Below are positions 1-10,683 of a stretch of DNA of 64,000 nt, one piece after another. The number at the start of each line of letters is the position of its first letter. The first letter of the stretch is position 1. The stretch comes from Coriaria nepalensis (Eukaryota > Streptophyta > Magnoliopsida > Cucurbitales > Coriariaceae). Location: contig CP114481.1 of assembly GCA_027186245.1 (NCBI GenBank), positions 28,737,501 to 28,801,500 of the forward strand, read 5' to 3'. Both the position numbers and the translations under genes were made by a program. Under the pieces are notes generated by a model that searched no databases, was not told where the DNA came from, and was given only the letters and a program-made list of their open reading frames with translations.

Positions 1-66
1 ACACACTTTCGGTGCTATGATCACTTGAAAGTTATGCACTAAACTTGCATTTAAAGTGCGAAAATA
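1..66 (+). repeat. Partial H monomer at the window edge
   Basis: The first 66 bases match the second half of an H monomer (GATCACTTGAAAGTTATGCA, then CTAAACTTGCATTTAAAGTG), so the array continues leftwards out of the window. Confidence 0.85.
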
Positions 67-208
67 GAATTCGTTCGAATTGCTTTGAAATAAGTTATTG
101 ACTAGAAAGAACTCATTAAAATGATTTTAAGGTTAAACTAATGCACACTTTCCTTGCAATGATCATTTGAAAGTTATGCACGAAACTTCTTTTTGTAGTG
201 TAAATATA
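67..208 (+). repeat. Type A monomer (reference copy)
   Basis: Type A in zone 1 is marked by ACTCATTAAAATG in the first half and GCACGAAACTTCTTTTTG followed by GTGTAAATATA at its end. In zone 2 A carries GCTTCGAAATATG instead. Length 142 bp. Confidence 0.8.
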
Positions 209-349
209 GAATTCGTTCGAATTGCTTTGAAAAAAGATATTGACTTGAAATCACTCATTGAAATGATTTTATGGTTAAACGAATGCACACTTTCCTTGCA
301 TTAATCATTTGCAAGTTATGCACAAAACTTGTGTTGAAGTGCGAAAATA
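209..349 (+). repeat. Type B monomer (reference copy)
   Basis: Type B is marked by TTTGAAAAAAGATATTGAC, TTGCATTAATCATTTGCAAG and CTTGTGTTGAAG, which lacks one T relative to CTTGTGTTTGAAG. The lost base makes it 141 bp. Confidence 0.8.
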
Positions 350-490
350 GAATTCATTCGAATTGCTCTAAAATATGTTATTGACTTGAAATGACTTATT
401 CAAATGATTTTAAGGTAAACTAATGCACACTTTCCTGGCATTGATCATTTGCACATTATGCACAACACTTGTGCTTGTAGTGCAAAAATA
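350..490 (+). repeat. Type C monomer (reference copy)
   Basis: Type C is marked by GAATTCATTCG, AAATATGTTATTGAC, AAGGTAAACTAATG (one T short of AAGGTTAAAC) and TTGTGCTTGTAGTGCAAAAATA. It is 141 bp. The TTGTGC ending makes a six-bp-arm hairpin with the preceding GCACAA. Confidence 0.8.
460..474. other. Hairpin GCACAA-CAC-TTGTGC (type C copy)
   Basis: Six-bp arms flank a 3-nt loop. Most other monomer types keep a five-bp version, CACAA-AAC-TTGTG (for example 321-333). The longer arm depends on the C-specific TTGTGC. Confidence 0.65.
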
Positions 491-633
491 GAATTCATTC
501 GAATTGCTTTCAAATAAGTTTTTGACTTGAAATCACTCTTTGAAATGATTTTAAGGTTAAACAAATGCACACATTTTCGTACATTGATCATTTGCATGAT
601 ATGCACAAAACATGTGTTTTAAGTGCGAAAATA
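491..633 (+). repeat. Type D monomer (reference copy)
   Basis: Type D is marked by AATAAGTTTTTGA, TTTTCGTACATTGATC and CATTTGCATGATATGCAC. An extra base makes it 143 bp. This is the most easily recognised monomer because CGTACATTG occurs only in D or D hybrids. Confidence 0.82.
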
Positions 634-634
634 G

Positions 635-648
635 AATTCGTTCGAATT
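635..648. other. Dyad AATTCGTTCGAATT (reference copy)
   Basis: Six-bp arms AATTCG and CGAATT flank a TT centre. The element is present in most A, E, G and J/K/L monomers and is weakened to AATTCATTCGAATT in C and D. It overlaps the EcoRI site and contains two CpGs. It resembles the 5' half of a CENP-B box. Confidence 0.7.
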
Positions 649-724
649 GCATTGAAATAAGTTATTGACTTAATATGACTCATTCAAATGATTTTAAGGT
701 TAAACTAATGCACACTTTCCTTGC

Positions 725-734
725 AATGATCATT
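725..734. other. Perfect palindrome AATGATCATT (reference copy)
   Basis: This ten-bp perfect palindrome contains a BclI site (TGATCA). It is kept in A, E and many zone 3 monomers. B (TTAATCATT) and I/K types (TTGATCTTT) break it. Confidence 0.7.
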
Positions 735-775
735 TGAAAGTTATGCACAAAACTTCTGTTTGAAGTGTGAAAATA

Positions 776-917
776 GAATTCGATTGAATTGCTTTGAAAT
801 AAGATATTGACTTGAAATCACTCATTGAAACGATTTTCAGGTAAAACGAGTGCACACTTTTCTTGCATTGCTCATTTGCAAGTTATGTAAAAAACTAGTG
901 TTTGAAGTGCGAAAATA
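776..917 (+). repeat. Type F monomer (reference copy)
   Basis: Type F is marked by GAATTCGATTGAATTGC or GAATTCGTTTGAATTGC, GATTTTCAGGT, CACACTTTTCTTGCATTGCTC and GTTATGTAAAAAACT. Length 142 bp. Confidence 0.8.
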
Positions 918-1059
918 GAATTCGTTCGAATTGCTTCACAATAAATTATTGACTTGAAATGACTCATTCAAATGATTTGAAGCTTAAACGAATGCACTCT
1001 TTCCTTGCATTTATCATTTGCCAGTTATGCACAAAACTTGGTTTTGAAGTGCGAAAATA
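918..1059 (+). repeat. Type G (G/I fused) monomer (reference copy)
   Basis: Type G is marked by GCTTCACAATAAATTATTG or GCTTCAGAATAAATTATTG and by AATGCACTCTTTCCTTGC. The ending CTTGGTTTTGAAG belongs to type I in the 9-mer units, so this copy is a fusion. Length 142 bp. Confidence 0.75.
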
Positions 1060-1201
1060 GAAATTTTTCGAATTGCTTCCAAATAAGTTATTGACTTGAA
1101 ATGACTCATTGAAATGATTTTAAGGTTAAACAAATACACACTTCCCTTGCAATGATCACTTGAAAGTTATGCACTAAACTTGCGTTTGAAGTGCGAAAAT
1201 A
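1060..1201 (+). repeat. Type H monomer (reference copy)
   Basis: Type H is marked by a changed start (GAAATTTTTCG here, GAATTCTTTCG elsewhere), AAACAAATACACAC, GATCACTTGAAAG and GCACTAAACTTGCGTTTG. Length 142 bp. H followed by A marks the end of each HOR unit. Confidence 0.8.
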
Positions 1202-1910
1202 GAATTCGTTCGAATTGCTTTGAAATAAGTTATTGACTTGAAATAACTCATTAAAATGAATTTAAGGTTAAACTAACGCACACTTTCCTTGCAATGATCA
1301 TTTGAAAGTTATGCACGAAACTTCTTTTTGAAGTGTAAATATAGAATTCGTTCGAATTGCTTTGAAAAAAGATATTGACTTCGAATCACTCATTGAAATG
1401 ATTTTAAGGTTAAACTAGTGCACACTTTCCTTGCAATGATCATTTGAAAGTTATGCACGAAACTTCAGTTTGAAGTGTAAATGTAGAATTCGTTTGAATT
1501 GCGTTGAAATAAGATATTGACTTGAAATCACTCATTGAAACGATTTTCAGGTTAAACAAATGCACACTTTTCTTGCATTGCTCATTTGCAAGTTATGTAA
1601 AAAAATTGTGTTGGAAGTGCGAAAATAGAATTCGTTCGTATTGCTTCAGAATAAATTATTGACTTGAAATGACTCATTCAAATGATTTGAAGGTTAAACA
1701 AATGCACTCTTTCCTTGCATTGATCATTTGCAAGTTATGCACAAACCTTGTGTTTGAAGTAAAAAAATAGAATTCTTTCGAATTCTTTGAAATAAGTTAT
1801 TGACTTGAAATGACTCATTGAAATGATTTTAAGGTTAAACAAATACACACTTTCCGTGCAATGATCACTTTAAAGTTATGCACTAAACTTGCATTTAAAG
1901 TGCGAAAATA
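1202..1910 (+). repeat. HOR unit 2: 5-mer with B/E hybrid
   Basis: The unit is 709 bp with monomers at 1202 (A), 1344 (B/E hybrid), 1486 (F), 1628 (G) and 1770 (H). The monomer at 1344 starts with the B landmark GAAAAAAGATATTG and ends E-like with CTTCAGTTTGAAGTG. C, D and the rest of B and E are missing, as expected from one unequal exchange between B and E. Confidence 0.82.
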
Positions 1911-3046
1911 GAATTCGTTCGAATTGCTTTGAAATAAGTTATTGACTTGAAAGAACTCATTAAAATGATTTTAAGGTTAAACTAATGCAAACTTTCCTTG
2001 CAATGCTCATTTGAAAGTTATGCACGAAACTTCGTTTTGAAGTGTAAATATAGAATTCGTTCGAATTTCTTTGATAAAAGATATTGACTTGAAATCACTC
2101 ATTGAAATGATTTTAAGGTTAAACGAATGCACACTTTCCTTGCATTAATCATTTGCAAGTTATGCACAAAAATTGTGTTGAAGTTCGAAAATAAAATTCA
2201 TTCGAATTGCTTTGAAATATATGTTATTGACTTGAAATGACTAATTCAAATGATTTTAAGGTAAACTAATGCACACTTTCCTTGCATTGATCATTTGTAC
2301 GTTATGCACAACACTTGTGCTTGTAGTGCAAAAATAGAACTCATTCGAATTGCTTTCAAATAAGTTTTTGACTTGAAATCACTCATTGAAATGATTTTAA
2401 GGTTAAACAAATGCACACTTTTTCGTACATTGATCATTTGAATGATATGCACAAAACATGTGTTTTAAGTGCGAAAATAGAATTCGTTCGAATTGCATTG
2501 AAATAAGTTATTGACTTAATATGACTCATTCAAATGATTTTAAGGTTAAACTAATGCACACTTTCCTTGCAATGATCATTTGAAAGTTATGCACGAAACT
2601 TCTGTTTGAAGTGTGAAAATAGAATTCGATTGAATTGCTTTGAAATAAGATATTGACTTGGAATCACTCATTGAAATGGTTTACAGGTAAAACGAATGCA
2701 CACTTTTCTTGCATTGCTCATTTGCAAGTTATGTAAAAAACTTGTGTTTGAAGTGCGAAAATAAAATTCGTTCGAATTGCTTCACAATAAATTATTGACT
2801 TGAAATGACTCATTCAAATGACTGTAAGGTTAAACGAATGCACTCTTTCCTTGCAATGATCATTTGCAAGTTATGCACAAAACTTGGTTTTGAAGTAAAA
2901 AAATAGAATTCTTTCGAATTCTTTGAAATAAGTTATTGACTTGAAATGACTCATTGAAATGATCTTAAGGTTAAACAAATACACACTTTCCGTGCAATGG
3001 TCACTTGAAAGTTATGCACTAAACTTGCATTTAAAGTGCGAAAATA
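1911..3046 (+). repeat. HOR unit 3: 8-mer
   Basis: The unit is 1,136 bp in the order A-B-C-D-E-F-G-H, with starts at 1911, 2053, about 2194, 2337, 2480, 2622, about 2764 and 2906. C (AAAATTCATT), D (GAACTCATT) and G (AAAATTCG) have lost the EcoRI site. Confidence 0.82.
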
Positions 3047-4316
3047 GAATTCGATCGAATTGCTTTGAAATAAGTTATTGACTTGAAAGAACTCATTAAA
3101 ATGATTTTAAGGTTAAACTAATGAAAACTTTCCTTGCAATGATCATTTGAAAGTTACGCACGAAACTTCTTTTTGAAGTGTAAATATAGAATTCGTTCGA
3201 TTTGCTTTGAAAAAAGATATTGACTTGAAATCACTCATTGAAATGATTTTAAGGTTAAACGAATGCACACTTTCCTTGCATTAATCATTTGCAAGTTATG
3301 CACAAACCTTGTGTTGAAGTTCGAAAATAAAATTCATTCGAATTGCTTTGAAATATATGTTATTGACTTGAAATGACTAATTCAAATGATTTTAAGGTAA
3401 ACTAATGCACACTTTCCTGGCATTGATCATTTGCACGTTATGCACAACACTTGTGCTTGTAGTGAAAAAATAGAATTCATTCGAATTGGTTTGAAATAAG
3501 TTTTTGACTTGAAATCACTCATTGAAATGATTTTAACGTTAAACAAATGCACACTTTTTCGTACATTGATCATTTGCGTGATATGCACAAAACATATGTT
3601 TTAAGTGCGAAAATAGAATTCGTTCGAATTGCATTGAAATAAGTTATTGACTTAATATGACTCATTCAAATGATTTTAAGGTTAAACTAATGCACACTTT
3701 CCTTGCTATGATCATTTGAAAGTTATCCACGAAACTTCTGTTTGAAGTGTGAAAATAGAATTCGTTTGAATTGCTTTGAAATAAGATATTGACTTGAAAT
3801 CACTCATTGAAATGATGTTCAGGTTAAACGAATGCACACTTTTCTGGCATTGCTCATTTGCAAGTTATGTAAAAAACTTGTGTTTGAAGTGCGAAAATAG
3901 AATTCGTTCGCATTGCTTCAGAATAAATTATTGACTTGAAATGACTCATTCAAATGATTTTAATGTTAAACGAATGCACTCTTTCCTTGCATTGATCATT
4001 TGCAAGTTATGCACAAAACTTGTGTTTGAAGTGCGAACGTTCGAATCGCTTTTGAATAAATTATTGACTTCAAATGACTCGTTGAAATGATTTTATGGTT
4101 AAACTAATGCACACTTTTGTTGCATTGATCTTTTGCAAGTTATGCACAAAACTTGGTTTTGAAGTGCGAAAATAGAATTCTTTCGAATTGCTTTGAAATA
4201 AGTTATTGACTTGAAATGACTCATTGAAATGATTTTATGGTTAAACAAATACACACTTTCCTTGCAATGATCACTTGAAAGTTATGCAATAAACTTGCGT
4301 TTGAAGTGCGAAAAGA
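3047..4316 (+). repeat. HOR unit 4: complete 9-mer including I
   Basis: The unit is 1,270 bp in the order A-B-C-D-E-F-G-I-H. It separates G (ending CTTGTGTTTGAAG) from I (ending CTTGGTTTTGAAG), which are fused in the 8-mers. It therefore probably shows the parental order. Confidence 0.82.
3900..4174 (+). repeat. G-I dimer with a 9-bp junction deletion (reference copy)
   Basis: The 275 bp equal 142 + 133. At 4033 the usual GCGAAAATAGAATTCGTTCG is shortened to GCGAACGTTCG, a 9-bp loss that removes the EcoRI site. I continues with AATCGCTTTTGAATAAATT, TTGACTTCAAATGACTCG, GATTTTATGGTTAAAC and GATCTTTTGCAAG. Related junctions occur near 5301, 10400, 20324, 23577, 26545, 28946, 39715, 43957, 47600, 49578, 50705 and 52542. 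Confidence 0.85.
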
Positions 4317-5442
4317 GAATTCGTTCGAATTGCTTCGAAATATGTTATTGACTTGAAATGACTCATTGAAATGAATTTAAGGTTAAACTAATGCACACTT
4401 TCCTTGCAATGATCATTTGAAAGTTATGCACGAAACTTCTTTTTGAAGTGTAAATATAGAATTCGTTCGAATTGCTTTGAGAAAAGATATTGACTTCAAA
4501 TCACTCTTTGAAATGATTTTAAGGTTAAACGAATGCACACTTTCCTTCCATTAATCATTTCCATGTTTTGCACAAAACTTTTGTCGAAGTTCGAAAATAA
4601 AATTCATTCGAATTGCTTTGAAATATGTTATTGACTTGAAATGACTAATTCAAATGATTTTAAGGTAAACTAATGCACACTTTCATTGCATCGTACATAT
4701 GCACCTTATGCACAAAACTTGTGCTTGTAGTGCAAAAATAGAATTCATTCGAATTGCTTTGAAATAAGTTTTTGAGTTGAAATCACTCATTGAAATGATT
4801 TTAAGGTTAAACAAATGCACACTTTTTCGTACATTGATCATTTGCATGATATGCACAAAACTTGTGTTTTAAGTGCGAAAATAGAATTCGTTCGAATTGC
4901 ATTGAAATAAGTTATTGACTTAATATGACTCATTCAAATGATTTTAAGGTTAAACTAATGCACACTTTCCTTGCTATGATCATTTGAAAGTTATCCACGA
5001 AACTTCTGTTTGAAGTGTGAAAATAGAATTCGTTTGAATTGCTTTGAAATAAGATATTGACTTGAAATCACTCATTGAAATGATGTTCAGGTTAAACGAA
5101 TGCACACTTTTCTGGCATTGCTCATTTGCAAGTTATGTAAAAAACTTGTGTTTGAAGTGCGAAAATAGAATTCGTTCGCATTGCTTCAGAATAAATTATT
5201 GACTTGAAATGACTCATTCAAATGATTTTAAGGTTAAACGAATGCACTCTTTCCTTGCATTGATCATTTGCAAGTTATGCACAAAACTTGTGTTTGAAGT
5301 GCGAACGTTCGAATTGCTTCACAATAAATTATTGACTTGAAATGACTCATTCAAATGATTGTAAGGTTAAACGAATGCACTCTTTCCTTGCATTGATCAT
5401 TTGCAAGTTATGCACAAAACTTGGTTTTGAAGTAAAAAAATA
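4317..5442 (+). repeat. HOR unit 5: A to I without a free H
   Basis: The order is A-B-C-D-E-F-G-I', about 1,126 bp. I' keeps the 9-bp junction deletion at 5301 but continues as G (GCTTCACAATAAATTATTG) and runs into a modified end (GAAGTAAAAAAATAG). It therefore looks like an I/G recombinant. The following monomer is an H/A hybrid. Confidence 0.75.
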
Positions 5443-6577
5443 GAATTCTTTCGAATTTCTTTGAAATAAGTTATTGACTTGAAATTACTCATTGAAATGA
5501 TTTTAAGGTTAAACTAATGCACACTTTCCTTGCAATGATCATTTGAAAGTTATGCACGAAACTTCTTTTTGAAGTGTAAATATAGAATTCGTTCGAATTG
5601 CTTTGAAAAAAGATATTGACTTGAAAGAACTCATTAAAATGATTTTAAGGTTAAACTAATGCAAACTTTCCTTGCAATGATCATTTGAAATTTAGGCACG
5701 AAACTTCTTTTTCAAGTGTAAATGTAGAATTCGTCCGAATTGCTTTGAAAAAAGATATTGACTTGAAATCACTCATTGAAATGATTTTAAGCTTAAACGA
5801 ATGCACACTTTCCTTGCATTAATCATTTGCATGTTATGCACAAAACTTTTGTCGAAGTTCGAAAATGAAATTCATTCGAATTGCTTTGAAATATGTTATT
5901 GACTTGAAATGACTAATTCAAATGATTTTTAGGTAAACTAATGCGCACTTTCCTTGCATTGTACATTTGCACGTTATGCACAAAACTTGTGCTTGTAATG
6001 CAAAAATAAAATTCATTAGAATTGCTTTGAAATAAGTTTTTGAGTTGAAATCACTCATTGAAATGATTTTAAGGTTAAACAAATGCACACTTTTTCGTAC
6101 ATTGATCATTTGCATGATATGCACAAAACATTTGTGTTAAGTGCGAAAATAGAATTCGTTCGAATTGCATTGAAATAAGTTATTGACTTAATATGACTCA
6201 TTCAAATGATTTTAAGGTTAAACTAATGCACACTTTCCTTGCAATGATCATTTGAAAGTTATGCACGAAACTTCTGTTTGAAGTGTGAAAATAGAATTCG
6301 ATTGAATTGCTTTGAAATAAGATATTGACTTGAAATCACTCATTGAAATAGTTTACATGTAAAACGAATGCACACTTTTCTTGCATTGCTCATTTGCAAG
6401 TTATGCAAAAAACTTGTGTTTGAAGTGCGAAAATAAAATTCATTCGAATTGCTTCACAATAAATTATTGACTTGAAATGACTCATTCAAATGATTGTAAG
6501 GTTAAACGAATGCACTCTTTCCTTGCATTGATCATTTGCAAGTTATGCACAAAACTTGGTTTTGAAGTAAAAAAATA
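5443..6577 (+). repeat. HOR unit 6: 8-mer starting with an H/A hybrid
   Basis: The unit is 1,135 bp, with the order H/A, B/A, B, C, D, E, F, G. The monomer at 5443 begins GAATTCTTTCGAATTTC (H) and ends A-like. The one at 5585 begins as B (GAAAAAAGATATTG) but carries ACTCATTAAAATG of A. Confidence 0.78.
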
Positions 6578-7712
6578 GAATTCTTTCGAATTTCTTTGAA
6601 ATAAGTTATTGACTTGAAATTACTCATTGAAATGATTTTAAGGTTAAACTAATGCACACTTTCCTTGCAATGATCATTTGAAAGTTATGCACGAAACTTC
6701 TTTTTGAAGTGTAAATATAGAATTCGTTCGAATTGCTTTGAAAAAAGATATTGACTTGAAAGAACTCATTAAAATGATTTTAAGGTTAAACTAATGCAAA
6801 CTTTCCTTGCAATGATCATTTGAAATTTAGGCACGAAACTTCTTTTTCAAGTGTAAATGTAGAATTCGTCCGAATTGCTTTGAAAAAAGATATTGACTTG
6901 AAATCACTCATTGAAATGATTTTAAGGTTAAACGAATGCACACTTTCCTTGCATTAATCATTTGCAAGTTATGCACAAAACTTGTGCTAAAGTTCGAAAA
7001 TAAAATTCATTCGAATTGGTTTGAAATATGTTATTGACTTCAAATGACTAATTCAAATGATTTTAAGGTAAACTAATGCACACTTTCCTGGCATTGATCA
7101 TTTGCACGTTATGCACAACACTTGTGCTTGTAGTGCAAAAATAGAACTCATTCGAATTGCTTTCAAATAAGTTTTAGACTTGAAATCACTCATTGAAATG
7201 ATTTTAAGGTTAAACAAATGCACACTTTTTCGTACATTGATCATTTGAATGATATGCACAAAACATGTGTTTTAAGTGCGAAAATAGAATTCGTTTGAAT
7301 TGCATTGAAATAAGTTATTGACTTAATATGACTCATTTAAATGATTTTAAGGTTAAACTAGTGCACACTTTCCTTGCAATGATCATTTGAAAGTTATGCA
7401 CGAAACTTCTGTTTGAAGTGTGAAAATAGAATTCGATTGATTTGCTTTGAAATAAGATATTGACTTGAAATCACTCATTCAAATGGTTTACTGGTAAAAC
7501 GAATGCACACTTTTCTTGCATTGCTCATTTGCAGGTTATGTAAAAAACTTGTGTTTGAAGTGCGAAAATAAAATTCGTTCGAATTGCTTCACAATAAATT
7601 GGTGACTTGAAATGACTCATTCAAATGACTGTAAGGTTAAACGAATGCACTCTTTCCTTGCATTGATCATTTGCAAGTTATGCACAAAACTTGGTTTTGA
7701 AGTAAAAAAATA
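6578..7712 (+). repeat. HOR unit 7: near-copy of unit 6
   Basis: This is 1,135 bp with the same unusual H/A, B/A order as the preceding unit. Rare variants such as GAAATTTAGGCACGAAAC and GAATTCGTCCGAATTGC are shared exactly 1,135 bp apart, so one unit was duplicated after the hybrids formed. Confidence 0.82.
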
Positions 7713-9415
7713 GAATTCTTTCGAATTGCTTTGAAATAAGTTATTGACTTGAAAGAACTCATTAAAATGATTTTAAGGTTAAACTAATGCACACTTTCCT
7801 TGCAATGATCATTTGAAAGTTATGCACGAAACTTCTTTTTGAAGTGTAAATATAGAATTCGTTCGAATTGCTTTGAAAAAAGATATTGACTTGACATCAC
7901 TGATTGAAATGATTTTAAGGTTAAACGAATGCACACTTTCCTTGCATTAATCATTTGCAAGTTATGCACAAAACTTGTGTTGAAGTTCGAAAATAAAATT
8001 CATTCGAATTTCTTTGAAATATGTTATTGACTTGAAATGACTAATTCAAATGATTTTAAGGTAAACTAATGCACACTTTCCTGGCATTGTTCATTTGCAC
8101 GTTATGCACAACACTTGTGCTTGTAGTGCAAAAATAGAATTCATTCGAATTGGTTTGAAATAAGTTTTTGACTTGAAATCAATCATTGAAATGATTTTAA
8201 AGTTAAGCAAATGCACACTTTTTCGTACATTGATCATTTGAATGATATGCACAAAACATTTGTTTTAAGTGCGAAAATAGAATTCGTTCGAATTGCATTG
8301 AAATAAGTTATTGACTTAATATGACTCATTCAAATGATTTTAAGGTTAAACTAATGCACACTTTCCTTGCAATGATCATTTGAAAGTTATGCACGAAACT
8401 TCTTTTTGAAGTGTAAATATAGAATTCGTTCGAATTGCTTTGAAAAAAGATATTGACTTGAAATCACTCATTGAAATGATTTTAAGGTTAAACGAATGCA
8501 CACTTTCCTTGCATTAATCATTTGCAAGTTATGCACAAAACTTGTGTTGAAGTTCGAAAATAAAATTCATTCGAATTGTTTTGAAATATATGTTATTGAC
8601 TTGAAATGACTAATTCAAATGATTTTAAGGTAAACTAATGGACACTTTCCTGGCATTGATCATTTGCACGTTATGCACAACACTTGTGCTTGTAGTGCAA
8701 AAATAGAACTCATTCGAATTGCTTTCAAATAAGTTTTTGACTTGAAATCACTCATTGAAATGATTTTAAGGTTAAACAAATGCACACTTTTTCGTACATT
8801 GATCATTTGAATGATATGCACAAAACATGTGTTTTAAGTGCGAAAATAGAATTCGTTCGAATTGCATTGAAATAGGTTATTGACTTAATATGACTCATTC
8901 AAATGATTTTAAGGTTAAACTAATGCACACTTTCCTTGCAATGATCATTTGAAAGTTATGCACCAAACTTCTGTTTGAAGTGTGAAAATAGAATTCGATT
9001 GAATTGCTTTGAAATAAGATATTGACTTGAAATCACTCATTGAAATGGTTTACAGGTAAAACGAATGCACACTTTTCTTGCATTGCTCATTTGCAAGTTA
9101 TATAAAAAACTTGTGTTTGAAGTGCGAAAATAACATTCGTTCGAATTGCTTCACAATAAATTATTGACTTGAAATGACTCATTCAAATGATTGTAAGGTT
9201 AAACGAATGCACTCTTTCCTTGCATTGATCATTTGCAAGTTATGCACAAAACTTGGTTTTGAAGTAAAAAAATAGAATTCTTTCGAATTCTTTGAAATAA
9301 GTTATTGACTTGAAATGACTCATTGAAATGATTTTAAGGTTAAACAAATACACACTTTCCTTGCAATGATCACTTGAAAGTTATGCACTAAACTTGCATT
9401 TAAAGTGCGAAAATA
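7713..9415 (+). repeat. HOR unit 8: 12-mer with one extra cassette
   Basis: The unit is 1,703 bp in the order H/A-B-C-D-E/A-B-C-D-E-F-G-H. B starts at 7855 and again at 8422, exactly 567 bp apart. This is the first clear insertion of a B-C-D-E/A cassette into the 8-mer. Confidence 0.8.
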
Positions 9416-10683
9416 GAATTCGTTCGAATTGCTTTGAAATAAGTTATTGACTTGAAAGAACTCATTAAAATGATTTTAAGGTTAAACTAATGCACACTTT
9501 CCTTGCAATGATCATTTGAAAGTTATGCACGAAACTTCTTTTTGTAGTGTAAATATAGAATTCGTTCGAATTGCTTTGAAAAAAGATATTGACTTGAAAT
9601 CACTCATTGAAATGATTTTATGGTTAAACGAATGCACACTTTCCTTGCATTAATCATTTGCAAGTTATGCACAAAACTTGTGTTGAAGTGCGAAAATAGA
9701 ATTCATTCGAATTGCTCTAAAATATGTTATTGACTTGAAATGACTTATTCAAATGATTTTAAGGTAAACTAATGCACACTTTCCTGGCATTGATCATTTG
9801 CACATTATGCACAACACTTGTGCTTGTAGTGCAAAAATAGAATTCATTCGAATTGCTTTCAAATAAGTTTTTGACTTGAAATCACTCATTGAAATGATTT
9901 TAAGGTTAAACAAATGCACACATTTTCGTACATTGATCATTTGCATGATATGCACAAAACATGTGTTTTAAGTGCGAAAATAGAATTCGTTCGAATTGCA
10001 TTGAAATAAGTTATTGACTTAATATGACTCATTCAAATGATTTTAAGGTTAAACTAATGCACACTTTCCTTGGTATGATCATTTGAAAGTTATGCACGAA
10101 ACTTCTGTTTGAAGTGTGAAAATATAATTCGTTTGAATTGCTTTGAAATAAGATATTGACTTGAAATCACTCATTGAAATGATGTTCAGGTTAAACGAAT
10201 GCACACTTTTCTGGCATTGCTCATTTGCAAGTTATGTAAAAAACTTGTGTTTGAAGTGCGAAAATAGAATTAGTTCGAATTGCTTCAGAATAAATTATTG
10301 ACTTGAAATGACTCATTCAAATGATTTTAAGGTTAAACGAATGCACTCTTTCCTTGCATTGATCATTTGCAAGTTATGCACAAAACTTGTGTTTGAAGTG
10401 TGAACGTTCGAATCGCTTTTGAATAAATTATTGACTTCAAATGACTCGTTGAAATGATTTTATGGTTAAACTAATGTACACTTTTGTTGTATTGATCTTC
10501 TGCAAGTTATGCACAAAACTTGGTTTTGAAGTGCGAAAATAGAATTCTTCCGAATTGCTTTGAAATAAGTTATTGACCTGAAATGACTCATTGAAATGAT
10601 TTTAAGGTTAAACAAATAAACACTTTCCTTGCAATGATCACTTGAAAGTTATGCACTAAACTTGCATTTGAAGTGCGAAAATA
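9416..10683 (+). repeat. HOR unit 9: 9-mer
   Basis: The unit is 1,268 bp, A-B-C-D-E-F-G-I-H, with I entered near 10400. Its left part (roughly 9481-10020) is nearly identical to 121-660, 9,349 bp upstream. F starts without an EcoRI site (AATATAATTCG) and so does G (GAATTAGTTCG). Confidence 0.8.

Larger units (their letters stand above)
634..775 (+). repeat. Type E monomer (reference copy)
   Basis: Type E is marked by GAATTGCATTGAAATAAG and GACTTAATATGACTCATTC. A true E ends CTTCTGTTTGAAGTGTG. The E/A hybrid of the cassettes instead ends CTTCTTTTTGAAGTGTAAAT. Length 142 bp. The GACTTAATATG motif is the best single counter of cassettes across the window. Confidence 0.85.
67..1201 (+). repeat. 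HOR unit 1: 8-mer A-B-C-D-E-F-G-H
   Basis: This reference 8-mer is 1,135 bp, with monomers starting at 67, 209, 350, 491, 634, 776, 918 and 1060. Its lengths are 142+141+141+143+142+142+142+142. G here is a G/I fusion: it begins like G and ends with CTTGGTTTTGAAG like I. Confidence 0.88.

Noticed and set aside
70..90. TTGACT elements as WRKY W-boxes
   Set aside because: TTATTGACTTG in most monomers contains the short W-box core, but a six-base match in a repeat that may not be transcribed is weak and there is no gene to regulate.
635..651. A functional CENP-B box
   Set aside because: The essential CGGG half is absent; only TTCGTT and GAA match. I report the resemblance as a finding, not as a binding site.
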